Below, one piece after another: positions 46,639 to 53,569 of a stretch of DNA of 64,000 nt. The stretch spans positions 124,001 through 188,000 of the forward strand of contig JAVLUG010000001.1 of assembly GCA_031629035.1 (NCBI GenBank), written 5' to 3'. This stretch comes from MVYY01 sp012517575. GTDB taxonomy: Bacteria > Bacteroidota > Bacteroidia > Bacteroidales > Paludibacteraceae. Within the stretch, counting starts at the first letter, position 1; every line of letters starts with the position of its first letter. A program made the position numbers and the translations under genes. The notes beneath the pieces are model-generated. The model saw only the letters and a list, made by a program, of their open reading frames with translations, was not told where the DNA came from and searched no databases.

Positions 46639-47550
46639 TTAATAAACCAAAATTTCAGGAATTATTTTGTCTGATATTGGAAGAAAAGAAAAGGCAAAAT
46701 CGGCCATAGAAGTAATTTCAAAAGGTCTCCGAACAGCATAATGTGCAGCATATTGAGCTATTGTTGCCTGTCGGTCGGTAACGCCGGCCGGCTTAAATCC
46801 GACGCCAATGCAGCTTTTATGGAAAAAAGTTTCGAACCATGTGCAGGATGCAATATATCGGCCGGTAAGCAAATCGAGATGATAACCATCGCGGTTGAGA
46901 TGGTCTCCAATTTCACTGGTTCTGCAGTTTTGGATGGCTGTTCCGGAAGGAATAATTATTTTTATTCCCGTAGTGGCTGCAACCTTTTTCACTGTTTCGG
47001 TAATGGCCAGATACATTTTCATTTGATCTCTATCGTAATTTGCAAAACCCTCGTGGGTAGAGTTTTGTGCATAAGCCCAAACCTGATGGAGCGCAAATTT
47101 GACTTTGGGATTCTTGGTGTGTGCTTTGACGAATTTCATCAAGTTAGGCAGGTAAGGGAAATAAGTATCGTATTTTCCTGAAAGTTGGCTGACTTGCTGT
47201 ACTACTATAAAATCCCAGTTTTCGTCGAGCAGTCCATCCAACAGTGTTTTGTGATCCTGATTGGTGAACACGCCCAAATTGCTTTTGCGGTAGGAATAAT
47301 CGGCAAGTTGTTCGGTCGCATTTTTCCAGTGTCTCTCCAGTGAGCAACCGCCTATGTAGAGATTGCCAACAATCAGCGGAATGCTGTCGGCCAGTGCCAA
47401 TTCGTCGAGATATTCCACGGCATCGTCGGAGAAACTGTTACCGATAGCCAGAATTTTAAGAGGTTCCTTTTGCGGTTTGGCAGCGTTCAAAGGCAGAAAC
47501 ACTATCAGCAAAAAAGCAGTAAACAGTAAAAAGTTAGTTTTCTTATTCAT
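46639..47550 (-). CDS. Secreted DUF4886 (SGNH-hydrolase-like) protein
   Basis: 303 aa. Signal peptide (LLFTAFLLIVFLPLNA), then the DUF4886 opening LKILAIGNSFSDDAVEYL with a block-I type GNSFSDD serine. GNLYIGGCSLERHWKNA, WDFIVVQQVSQLSG and a C-terminal GDHLNRDGYHLDLLTGRY with Asp/His like the SGNH catalytic block V. Many such proteins in Bacteroidota lie near polysaccharide loci and may deacetylate or de-esterify glycans. No such locus is visible here. A TATTTTTG -7 box lies 46 bases upstream. Confidence 0.85.
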   Translation of the reverse strand: MNKKTNFLLFTAFLLIVFLPLNAAKPQKEPLKILAIGNSFSDDAVEYLDELALADSIPLIVGNLYIGGCSLERHWKNATEQLADYSYRKSNLGVFTNQDHKTLLDGLLDENWDFIVVQQVSQLSGKYDTYFPYLPNLMKFVKAHTKNPKVKFALHQVWAYAQNSTHEGFANYDRDQMKMYLAITETVKKVAATTGIKIIIPSGTAIQNCRTSEIGDHLNRDGYHLDLLTGRYIASCTWFETFFHKSCIGVGFKPAGVTDRQATIAQYAAHYAVRRPFEITSMADFAFSFLPISDKIIPEILVY

Positions 47551-47595
47551 GGTTTTTGGTATTCTTTCGTTGAAACTGATCCCTTTTCTTTACTA

Positions 47596-47603
47596 CAAAA
47601 ATA
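47596..47603 (-). promoter_or_regulatory. -7 box of the DUF4886 gene
   Basis: Minus strand TATTTTTG (47603-47596), 46 bases before the ATG. -33 element unclear. Confidence 0.4.
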
Positions 47604-47830
47604 ATGATTTCAAACAAAGCCATTTGAGAATACCGGCCGGTTTTAATCAAATTTAATGGCAAAACCCGATTTTTTTACTTTTTTATAGAGAATTGATTTT
47701 CAAACAAAAATGTCTATTTTCAAATCAGATTAACGGCAATTCTGGAATAAATACTTGTTTGCATTTGATTATCATGTTATAAACTGATAAGATGATAGGA
47801 GTTGACAAATTGTTTAAAGATATTTGCCCT

Positions 47831-48733
47831 TTAGTTGATAGAGACCGAAAAAACAACAACCAGAAGAAAGCTGAAAAAGGAAGTTTGTTTGAGGTAAGGA
47901 TCCAAGTCCTTACCACTTTTTGAATAAATTTCAATCAGAATTTTCAGGGGAAATAAAAATGTAAGAACGCACAAATACCTGTACCAAGGTGCTGTTGCAT
48001 ATATAAAACTGTAACTGAGAAAACAAACGCACATAAGTACAATAAGTAAAGTATGATAAATTTTTGCTTTTTTCAAACCAAGCTTGGAGGCAATTGTGAT
48101 TTTTCCGGCCGTAAGATCGTTTTCAATATCCCGCATATTATTTATATTCAATATTGCTGTGCTGATTAATCCCAATCCGATGGAAGGAAGAATAGGTTTA
48201 AAATCTAATGAATGAACTTGTAAAAAATAAGTTCCGATTACAGGCACAGGACCAAAAAATATAAATGCAAAAAAATCTCCCCAACCTCTGTATCCGTAAG
48301 CATGTTTTCCGAGTGTGTAACATATGGCTGCCAAAATGCAAAACATCCCTATAAAAAGCAGTATTAAAACAGATTTCAAACCAATTTCGTAAATAACACT
48401 CAATAACAATATCGAACCGATAGCAGCAACCCACAAAGCCATTATTATGACAGCCCTTTTCATTTTATTTGCCGTTATATGTCCGCTTTGAACAGCACGA
48501 ACTGGTCCTTTACGGTTACCCGTTGTATCCGTTCCTTTCTGAAAATCTCCTAAATCGTTTGCCAAGTTTGACAAAATTTGTGCTGAGACGGCCAAAACCA
48601 ATGCTAAAATAAATGTTGCAACAGAAAACATTCCTTCGCTCCATGCCAAACTACTTCCCAAAATTACCGACGATACTGCTAAAAAAAGAGTACGTAGCCT
48701 GAAAGCCGAAATCCAATCTTTTGCTGAAGACAT
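47831..48733 (-). CDS. menA: 1,4-dihydroxy-2-naphthoate polyprenyltransferase
   Basis: 300 aa, eight to nine TM segments. UbiA-type motifs: first Asp-rich NLANDLGDFQKGTDTTGN with RKGPVRAVQSG, and second NNMRDIENDLTAGKITIASKLG. It prenylates DHNA to demethylmenaquinone, the membrane step of menaquinone synthesis, which feeds anaerobic fumarate respiration in this group. It stands alone; other men genes are not in the window. Confidence 0.93.
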   Translation of the reverse strand: MSSAKDWISAFRLRTLFLAVSSVILGSSLAWSEGMFSVATFILALVLAVSAQILSNLANDLGDFQKGTDTTGNRKGPVRAVQSGHITANKMKRAVIIMALWVAAIGSILLLSVIYEIGLKSVLILLFIGMFCILAAICYTLGKHAYGYRGWGDFFAFIFFGPVPVIGTYFLQVHSLDFKPILPSIGLGLISTAILNINNMRDIENDLTAGKITIASKLGLKKAKIYHTLLIVLMCVCFLSYSFIYATAPWYRYLCVLTFLFPLKILIEIYSKSGKDLDPYLKQTSFFSFLLVVVFSVSIN

Positions 48734-49067
48734 TTTTTTTGATAATGATTAGTTTTGTTTTGAAAAAATACTTCGTTAAATTGATTTTTTTAGTTTTTAG
48801 TAACGGCAATAGTTCGGTAATTTTTTACGTAATATTCCTTTCATCACCTGATTGCGTACTTCATTATTAGAAATAAATTTAGTACTGATTATTAATTAGT
48901 AACGAGTGAATTTTATAAAAAACAGAATTATTGTAACAGAGAATACTTTTTTTTTGCAAAATAAAGCAAAAACTTTCAATCTGCCGAAGAAAATCAAGTA
49001 AAGTTAGTTTAGATCTTCAAGGGTTATCTGATTGAAAAAATGAATAGAAAAAATAGCTGACTGAATT
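48734..49067. other. Intergenic region without recognisable gene
   Basis: About 330 AT-rich bases between menA and the glutathione peroxidase terminator. A TATTTTTT on the minus strand near 48772 could be the menA -7 box. No ORF, repeat or stable hairpin stood out. Confidence 0.3.
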
Positions 49068-49097
49068 AAAAAAAAATAGCACAGGAAATATCTGTGC
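49068..49097 (-). terminator. Terminator after the glutathione peroxidase gene
   Basis: GCACAG (49079-49084) pairs with CTGTGC (49092-49097). On the minus strand a TATTTTTTTTT run follows. Confidence 0.8.
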
Positions 49098-49128
49098 CAT
49101 TAGATTCAATTCGTTTAAAAACAGATTA

Positions 49129-49605
49129 TTATACAATTTTTTCTATATATTTTTCTATTTTTTCGGGAGTTACGGTTGGAGCAAATCTTTTTACTGGATG
49201 GCCATTTTTGTCAATAACAAACTTCGTAAAGTTCCATTTAATTTTATTTCCAAACAATCCTCCTTTCAATTGGGATTTGAGATATTTAAAAATCGGATGG
49301 GCATTCTCTCCATTTACATCTACTTTTTCAAACATTGGGAAGGTTACACCATAATTTACCACACAAAACTCACTGATTTCAGTTGATGAACCCGGTTCCT
49401 GATGTGCAAACTGATTGCATGGAAAGCCCAAAATCACCAATCCATTATCTTTGTATTTTTCATACATTTTTTCAAGTCCTTCATATTGAGGAGTCAGTCC
49501 GCATTTACTTGCAGTGTTTACAACCAACACGGTTTTTCCTTTAAATTGTTGCATGGAAACAGTTTCACCGTTGATTTTTTTTGCTTCAAAATCGTAAAAA
49601 GTCAT
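49129..49605 (-). CDS. Glutathione peroxidase family (thiol peroxidase-like)
   Basis: 158 aa, thioredoxin fold. Peroxidatic C35 in NTASKCGLTPQYEGLEKMY (cysteine, not selenocysteine), GLVILGFPCNQFAHQEPGS with the second Cys, and KWNFTKFVIDKNGHPVKRF. Bacterial members often use thioredoxin instead of glutathione. It detoxifies peroxides in the cytoplasm. The last clearly core gene before the accessory stretch. Confidence 0.94.
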   Translation of the reverse strand: MTFYDFEAKKINGETVSMQQFKGKTVLVVNTASKCGLTPQYEGLEKMYEKYKDNGLVILGFPCNQFAHQEPGSSTEISEFCVVNYGVTFPMFEKVDVNGENAHPIFKYLKSQLKGGLFGNKIKWNFTKFVIDKNGHPVKRFAPTVTPEKIEKYIEKIV

Positions 49606-49828
49606 ATTTCTTTCATTTTAAGTTGATAGATATTTTTTCTGATATCAAAACAATATTGGGTCTTTTTTGTTCGCGATTTTTTGAATAAAACCAAAAATGG
49701 AATCAGCATAAAATGAGAGATTCAAAATTTCATGTTTTTCATGTTCTCTACTGCTTGGCGATAAAAAATTTCTTTATAAAAAGTTGAAAAATTTTTCTTA
49801 GAAATTAAAAGATGTATTAAAATTTTTT
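49606..49828. other. AT-rich intergenic region at the left edge of the accessory stretch
   Basis: No gene, repeat or hairpin recognised. Divergent space between the peroxidase and the small ORF/DUF6624 unit. Confidence 0.3.
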
Positions 49829-49836
49829 TATTTTTG
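49829..49836 (+). promoter_or_regulatory. -7 box upstream of the 51-aa ORF and DUF6624 gene
   Basis: TATTTTTG fits TAnnTTTG and ends 17 bases before the ATG at 49854. No clear -33 TTTG. Confidence 0.45.
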
Positions 49837-49853
49837 CTTGATCATAAAAAGTA

Positions 49854-50009
49854 ATGATGTTTTCTCCACTTTTGCAGCGTAATTACATCGTGTGGGAAAC
49901 GCACAAAATTTTTTCTAAAGAAAGGATCAAATTGGCTTACAACAAGAAAAAAATCGTGCAGAAAGAAAAGGAAAAATATTCCAACTTATTAAAACACACA
50001 AAAAAATGA
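49854..50009 (+). CDS. 51-residue basic ORF overlapping the DUF6624 gene start
   Basis: An ATG 17 bases after a good -7 box opens a frame of 51 codons (MMFSPLLQRNYIVWETHK..., ending KHTKK) whose TGA at 50007-50009 overlaps the ATG of the next gene (50006). The product is strongly basic, with no signal peptide or known domain. The ATGA overlap suggests translational coupling, or a leader peptide for the downstream gene. It could also be a chance frame in a 5' leader. Confidence 0.35.
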   Translation: MMFSPLLQRNYIVWETHKIFSKERIKLAYNKKKIVQKEKEKYSNLLKHTKK

Positions 50010-50944
50010 AACAAAAAATTTTGATTTTTACATTATGGATTATTCCTTGCCTCGTGATGTCCCAGAATTATGATACTTATATTCACAAGGCTGATTCCTG
50101 CTACTGGGTAAAAAATTATAAAATGGCTGAGGAATTTTTTAAATTGGCTTTTACCATCAATCAGGAAAAACACTTGTACAATGCTGCTTGCACTGCTTCA
50201 TTAGCCAATGATCCCGATACCGCATTCAGATGGCTTAATCTTGCTGTAGATAAAGGATTTACAAATGTGGATCAAATAAAAAGAGACCCGGATCTGAATA
50301 ATTTGCACAAAGATGAAAGATGGGAAGCATTATTGGAAAAAGTTCAGAAAAAGTTAGATATTTTGGAAGCTAATTACGATAAATCATTGCAAAAAGAGCT
50401 TATCCAAATTTTTTATGATGATCAGAATATTCGTCATCAGTTTATTGAGGCAGAGAAACAATATGGTTTTAAAAGTAGTGTTGCTGATAGTTTAGCGCAA
50501 ATAATGATAAAAATTGACAGCATCAATTTACAGAAAATCGAAAATATATTGGATAAAAAAGGATGGGTAGGGAAAGACCTTGTTGGTGAGCAGGCGAATA
50601 TGACCATCTTTCTGGTTATTCAACATTCCGATTTGGAAACGCAGAAAAAATATTTGCCCATGATGAGAGAGGCAGTTAAGAAAGGAAATGCCAACGCTGC
50701 AAATTTAGCATTGCTCGAGGATAGAATTGCAATGTGGGAAGGAAGAAAACAAATCTATGGCAGTCAACTCTATTATGATGAAAAGAAAGGTAAATATTTT
50801 GTCAGTCCAATTGAAGATCCTGATAATGTTGACAAGAGAAGAGCGGAAGTTGGGCTGGGTCCAATTTCGGAATATGTGAAAAATTGGGGAATTGAATGGA
50901 ACATGGAAGAATATAAAAAGGAGCAAATGCTGAAAAACAATTAA
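50006..50944 (+). CDS. Secreted DUF6624-type protein with TPR-like N-terminus
   Basis: 312 aa. Signal peptide (MKQKILIFTLWIIPCLVMSQ), a TPR-like segment of about 40-105 (AEEFFKLAFTINQEKHLYNAACTAS), then a domain from about 130 with the motif VGEQANMTIFLVIQHSDLETQKKYL and ANAANLALLEDRIAMWEGRKQIYG (both abridged), which I recognise as DUF6624. The QHSD motif may be catalytic but function is unknown. Possibly coupled to the 51-aa ORF. No link to neighbours. Confidence 0.75.
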   Translation: MKQKILIFTLWIIPCLVMSQNYDTYIHKADSCYWVKNYKMAEEFFKLAFTINQEKHLYNAACTASLANDPDTAFRWLNLAVDKGFTNVDQIKRDPDLNNLHKDERWEALLEKVQKKLDILEANYDKSLQKELIQIFYDDQNIRHQFIEAEKQYGFKSSVADSLAQIMIKIDSINLQKIENILDKKGWVGKDLVGEQANMTIFLVIQHSDLETQKKYLPMMREAVKKGNANAANLALLEDRIAMWEGRKQIYGSQLYYDEKKGKYFVSPIEDPDNVDKRRAEVGLGPISEYVKNWGIEWNMEEYKKEQMLKNN

Positions 50945-51243
50945 TCACTTGTCGAAGCAGATTTTTTTTGAAAGGCAATAATCTCCATAACCGAAGGTCA
51001 ACAACCTAAGGACTAAGGTAATGATAAACAACCCCTGCTTGAAAGCCAGAATTTCTATCAAACTTATCAGTGAGAATTTTCAATCTGAAAAATTTTTAAG
51101 TGTTGTTTTTGAAATTCACAGAAAATTCCTTTTGAATTAAAAAAAATAATCATCCATTTGAGGCTTTTAGAAAATTTAAGTTTTCATAAAACAAAGTAAG
51201 GGAACTTGATATTTACAAATGTGATTTGAACCGAATTGTTTGA
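50945..51243. other. Intergenic region before the first REP copy
   Basis: About 300 bases, AT-rich, no ORF of note and no paired boxes like those found right of 53.38 kb. Nothing recognised. Confidence 0.3.
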
Positions 51244-51281
51244 ACAAGCAAACCACCGATTGCAAATCGGCGGGAGCAAAG
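51244..51281 (+). repeat. REP palindrome, copy 1 (direct)
   Basis: Core CCGATT-GCA-AATCGG palindrome inside a conserved unit beginning ACAAGCAAACCA and ending GCGGGAGCAAAG. Shared with copies at 52359 (inverted), 53005 and 57718. It lies directly upstream of a T9SS cargo gene. Confidence 0.85.
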
Positions 51282-51434
51282 GTAAATATTGTAACATGCG
51301 GTCAATAATCTAAATCTAAAAAAACATGAAAAGAATTCTTATTATATTAGTCGTTAACCTATTGTTTTCACATTTTCTTTTTGCTCAGGAAAACAGCAGA
51401 ATAAGCACATTTTTCAATGATACATTAAAAGGAA
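51244..51434 (+). repeat. Long direct repeat, left copy (partner at 57718-57908)
   Basis: About 190 bases, nearly identical between the two sites: REP unit, 45-base spacer including the tail ATTGTAACATGCGGTCAATAA, and the first about 36 codons of the cargo gene. The ATG lies 82 bases after the repeat start in both. Confidence 0.85.
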
Positions 51435-52024
51435 AATGGTTGTTACAAAAAAGCTGTTATAAATCATTTTGTGATACTGTGGGCAAAAATACTGAGTATG
51501 TCATTTTTACATCAATAACCCCACAAGGTTTTGTTAAATTCAGTACAAATGGAAGTTGGTGTACATCGAAGGGAGACTCAGCAAAATTATTCTTACATTT
51601 TAGCAATTCATGGAAAATAGATGATTTTTTATTTTTTGATTTTGAAAAGACTGAAATAGGTATTCAATTTGAAAATTTTGATAAATTATTTTTAATAACG
51701 ATAGATGGTGGTGGAGCTTCCAAAGAATACAATAGGGATAAATCCTTTTCGGATTTTCAAAATGTAAAATCCGAACCAATAAAGATTTTTCCCAATCCGT
51801 TTGTGGATAAATTTACCTTATCTTGCGATATGCCAAACCCAACAAATAGAGTATCGTTAGTCATATATTCAACAACAGGAGCATTACTAAAAAAAATCGA
51901 AATTCCAGAAAATGGACAGTCTACGAAAATAATATCTCTGGAGGATTTAAATAAAGGAGTCTATTTGGGAGTACTTACACTTGACAATAAGGAGGTGAAA
52001 AATATAAAACTTATCAAGGAGTAG
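51326..52024 (+). CDS. T9SS-secreted cargo protein with type A sorting domain, copy A
   Basis: 232 aa. Signal peptide (MKRILIILVVNLLFSHFLFAQ), a beta-rich middle domain of about 120 residues with no known match (GFVKFSTNGSWC), and from residue 153 a T9SS C-terminal sorting domain: IFPNPFVDKFTLS, VSLVIYSTTGALLKKIEI, GVYLGVLTLDNKEVKNIKLI. Such domains direct outer-membrane export and cell-surface attachment. First and last parts are almost identical in DNA to the gene at 57.8 kb while the middle differs strongly. A terminator hairpin follows. Confidence 0.82.
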   Translation: MKRILIILVVNLLFSHFLFAQENSRISTFFNDTLKGKWLLQKSCYKSFCDTVGKNTEYVIFTSITPQGFVKFSTNGSWCTSKGDSAKLFLHFSNSWKIDDFLFFDFEKTEIGIQFENFDKLFLITIDGGGASKEYNRDKSFSDFQNVKSEPIKIFPNPFVDKFTLSCDMPNPTNRVSLVIYSTTGALLKKIEIPENGQSTKIISLEDLNKGVYLGVLTLDNKEVKNIKLIKE

Positions 52025-52071
52025 ATTCAAAACAAATCATTTTTCCAATAAAACAGAACGAACAAAAAATT

Positions 52072-52120
52072 GCACGTTTGGTAACACATCAAAGAAACAG
52101 GAATACCAAATGTGCTTTTT
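52072..52120 (+). terminator. Terminator-like hairpin after cargo gene A
   Basis: GCACGTTTGGTA (52072-52083) pairs with TACCAAATGTGC (52104-52115), 12 bp with one wobble, then TTTTT. Its left arm plus the following bases (TGCACGTTTGGTAACACA, 18 bp) recur at 58563-58580 after cargo gene D. Confidence 0.65.
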
Positions 52121-52152
52121 GGGTAAATGTAATACAACTTTGAGTGGCGTGA

Positions 52153-52314
52153 AAGTTTGAAACTGTAAATATAATGCAAACATCCGGTTCGGTTATCATA
52201 AAATCAACTGATAATGTAACTTTTGAAGCTGGTCAGGAAATTATATTGAATAATGGATTTGAAATTCAACAAGGAGGTCAACTCGATATTAATATTGTAA
52301 CATGCGGTCAATAA
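52153..52314 (+). pseudogene. C-terminal fragment of a coathanger-stack-type surface protein
   Basis: Open frame after a stop at 52150: VIIKSTDNVTFEAGQEIIL, NNGFEIQQGGQLDINIVTCGQ and TAA at 52312. The alternating V-FEAG-I-L-GF pattern is that of the repeated hanger-like stack domain found at the end of many Bacteroidota surface proteins. Only about 50 residues remain and no start is credible, so it is a remnant. The last codons (NIVTCGQ and stop) also sit upstream of cargo genes A and D, suggesting that an ancestral gene of this type preceded the cargo gene. Confidence 0.6.
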
Positions 52315-52331
52315 TCTAAATCTAAAAAAAC

Positions 52332-52353
52332 ATGAAAAGAATTCTTATTATAT
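52332..52353 (+). pseudogene. Truncated third copy of the cargo gene start, cut by the RAYT element
   Basis: The first seven codons (MKRILII) and their 21-base leader match cargo genes A and D exactly, then the sequence changes to the inverted REP at 52359. No continuation of the gene is found on the far side of the RAYT element. Confidence 0.75.
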
Positions 52354-52358
52354 TTCCC

Positions 52359-52387
52359 GCTCCCGCCGATTTGTAATCGGTGGTTTG
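52359..52387 (-). repeat. REP palindrome, copy 2 (inverted)
   Basis: Reverse complement of the REP unit, with TAC rather than TGC in the centre, like copy 4. Confidence 0.85.
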
Positions 52388-52464
52388 GTCTGTAGAGCAA
52401 GAAATAAAGAGCAAATGTAAAAATGAATACGAGAGCATAAAAAGGAACAAGGAAACACATAGAC

Positions 52465-52971
52465 ATGAGCAGAAACTATAAATTTTATAATCCTGAAGGA
52501 ATTTATTTTGTAAGTTTTGCTGTGAAGGAGTGGATTGATATATTTACAAGAAACGAATATAAAGACGTAATCATAGATAGTCTAACATTTTGTCAAAAGA
52601 ATAAAGGATTAGAATTATTTGCATGGTGTATAATGACCAATCACGTTCATTTAATAATTAGAGCTAAAAATGGTTGTGCTTTGCAAGATATAATGCGTGA
52701 TTTTAAAAAATTCACAAGCAAGAAAATAATAACAGCCATAAAAGAGAATCCACAAGAAAGCAGAAAAGAATGGTTGTTGGAAAAATTTTTAACAAAAGAA
52801 GGAATTCATTTTTGGGGGACAGACAATCATCCGATAGAATTGTGGAGTAACAGCGTCATAAGTCAAAAGTTGGATTATTTACATAATAATCCTGTAGAAG
52901 AAGGACTTGTATTTCGCGCCGAGCAATATGTTTACAGCAGTGCTGTTGATTATGCCGGAGGAAAAGGATGA
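52465..52971 (+). CDS. REP-associated tyrosine transposase (RAYT, Y1/IS200-like)
   Basis: 168 aa, single-domain HUH enzyme. HUH motif H60-V-H62 in CIMTNHVHLIIRA, catalytic tyrosine Y138 in KLDYLHNNPVEEGLV, plus FYNPEGIYFVSFAV at the N-terminus and YVYSSAVDYAG at the C-terminus. All active-site residues are intact, so it may be functional. It nicks and joins single-stranded DNA at REP palindromes; the flanking REPs here are the expected substrates. Start chosen at the first ATG after a purine-rich leader. Confidence 0.92.
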   Translation: MSRNYKFYNPEGIYFVSFAVKEWIDIFTRNEYKDVIIDSLTFCQKNKGLELFAWCIMTNHVHLIIRAKNGCALQDIMRDFKKFTSKKIITAIKENPQESRKEWLLEKFLTKEGIHFWGTDNHPIELWSNSVISQKLDYLHNNPVEEGLVFRAEQYVYSSAVDYAGGKG

Positions 52972-53004
52972 TTAGATATAATGCTGATATGATTGCTTTA
53001 GCAA

Positions 53005-53038
53005 GCAAACCACCGATTGCAAATCGGCGGGAACAAAG
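53005..53038 (+). repeat. REP palindrome, copy 3 (direct)
   Basis: GCAAACCACCGATTGCAAAT and CGGCGGGAACAAAG. It lies 34 bases after the RAYT stop. The segment between stop and REP (ATTAGATATAATGCTGATAT and on) recurs at 57688. Confidence 0.85.
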
Positions 53039-53117
53039 TGAGTAAACCTGACAGCTAACTATGATTTGCTGATTTCGGGATTATTTTTTATGGAATAATA
53101 AAGATTTTTTTAATTTG
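53039..53117. other. Short spacer after the RAYT unit
   Basis: AT-rich, no ORF or repeat recognised; may hold decayed remains of the interrupted locus. Confidence 0.25.
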
Positions 53118-53149
53118 TTTTGAATAATTGAAATTATTGTATAAATTTG
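53118..53149 (+). promoter_or_regulatory. Orphan consensus promoter pointing into the cassette array
   Basis: TTTTG (53118-53122), 19 bases, TAAATTTG (53142-53149): a full match to the Bacteroidetes form. Only an 11-codon frame (METNKVMKQWP) follows; the next gene begins about 420 bases downstream, beyond the structured spacer J0. Confidence 0.55.
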
Positions 53150-53350
53150 TCAAGATTATGGTAAAGTAAACCCAAAATTGATGGAAACAAACAAGGTAAT
53201 GAAACAATGGCCTTAAAAAAGGAACCATAGTTTATCCTATTGATATTATGTAATTTATCATTCGATATCAAGTATAAACTTGAAAGTGATTTACGCATGT
53301 TTTAAATTTTGTATTTACGAATGTTGTATATTTATTGCGTAAATAAGACG
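53150..53350. other. AT-rich leader region without gene
   Basis: About 200 bases between the orphan promoter and spacer J0. Only very short frames; nothing else recognised. Confidence 0.3.
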
Positions 53351-53514
53351 TTGAAGCGCAATCCGCTCCGTTCCTTGCGCTTCAACGGGGCGCGGATTTC
53401 ATCCGCTGTAAAGCTCGCCCGCTCCGCGGACTCCGCTTAACAGCGGATTTGAGAAATTCCATATTGAAAGTAAACTTCCAATATGAACTTCACAAATCCG
53501 CGCCCCGTTAGGTG
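53351..53514 (+). repeat. Structured attC-like spacer J0
   Basis: GC-rich island in AT-rich DNA. An 11-bp hairpin TTGAAGCGCAA/TTGCGCTTCAA (53351-53361, 53375-53385), then a perfect 16-bp inverted repeat AACGGGGCGCGGATTT (53384-53399) / AAATCCGCGCCCCGTT (53494-53509). Inside are two more hairpins (ATCCGCTGT/ACAGCGGAT and CATATTG/CAATATG). The left box ends in AAC and the right box GTTAGGT (53508-53514) fits GTTRRRY, as in attC sites. Confidence 0.6.
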
Positions 53515-53569
53515 CAAGCGTAGGAAGACACACAACAGACAAGAAAACGACTAAAAAAACAGAGTAAAA

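Larger units (their letters stand above)
52359..53038 (+). mobile_element. REP-RAYT unit: transposase gene flanked by inverted REP palindromes
   Basis: Left end carries the REP in inverted orientation (TCCCGCCGATTTGTAATCGG, 52361-52380), right end the same REP in direct orientation (53005-53038). Between them is a single Y1/RAYT transposase gene. Size about 680 bases. This is the usual arrangement of REP-associated tyrosine transposases. Confidence 0.8.

Noticed and set aside
49438..49505. Selenocysteine in the glutathione peroxidase
   Set aside because: The active-site codon is a normal Cys codon; no in-frame TGA.
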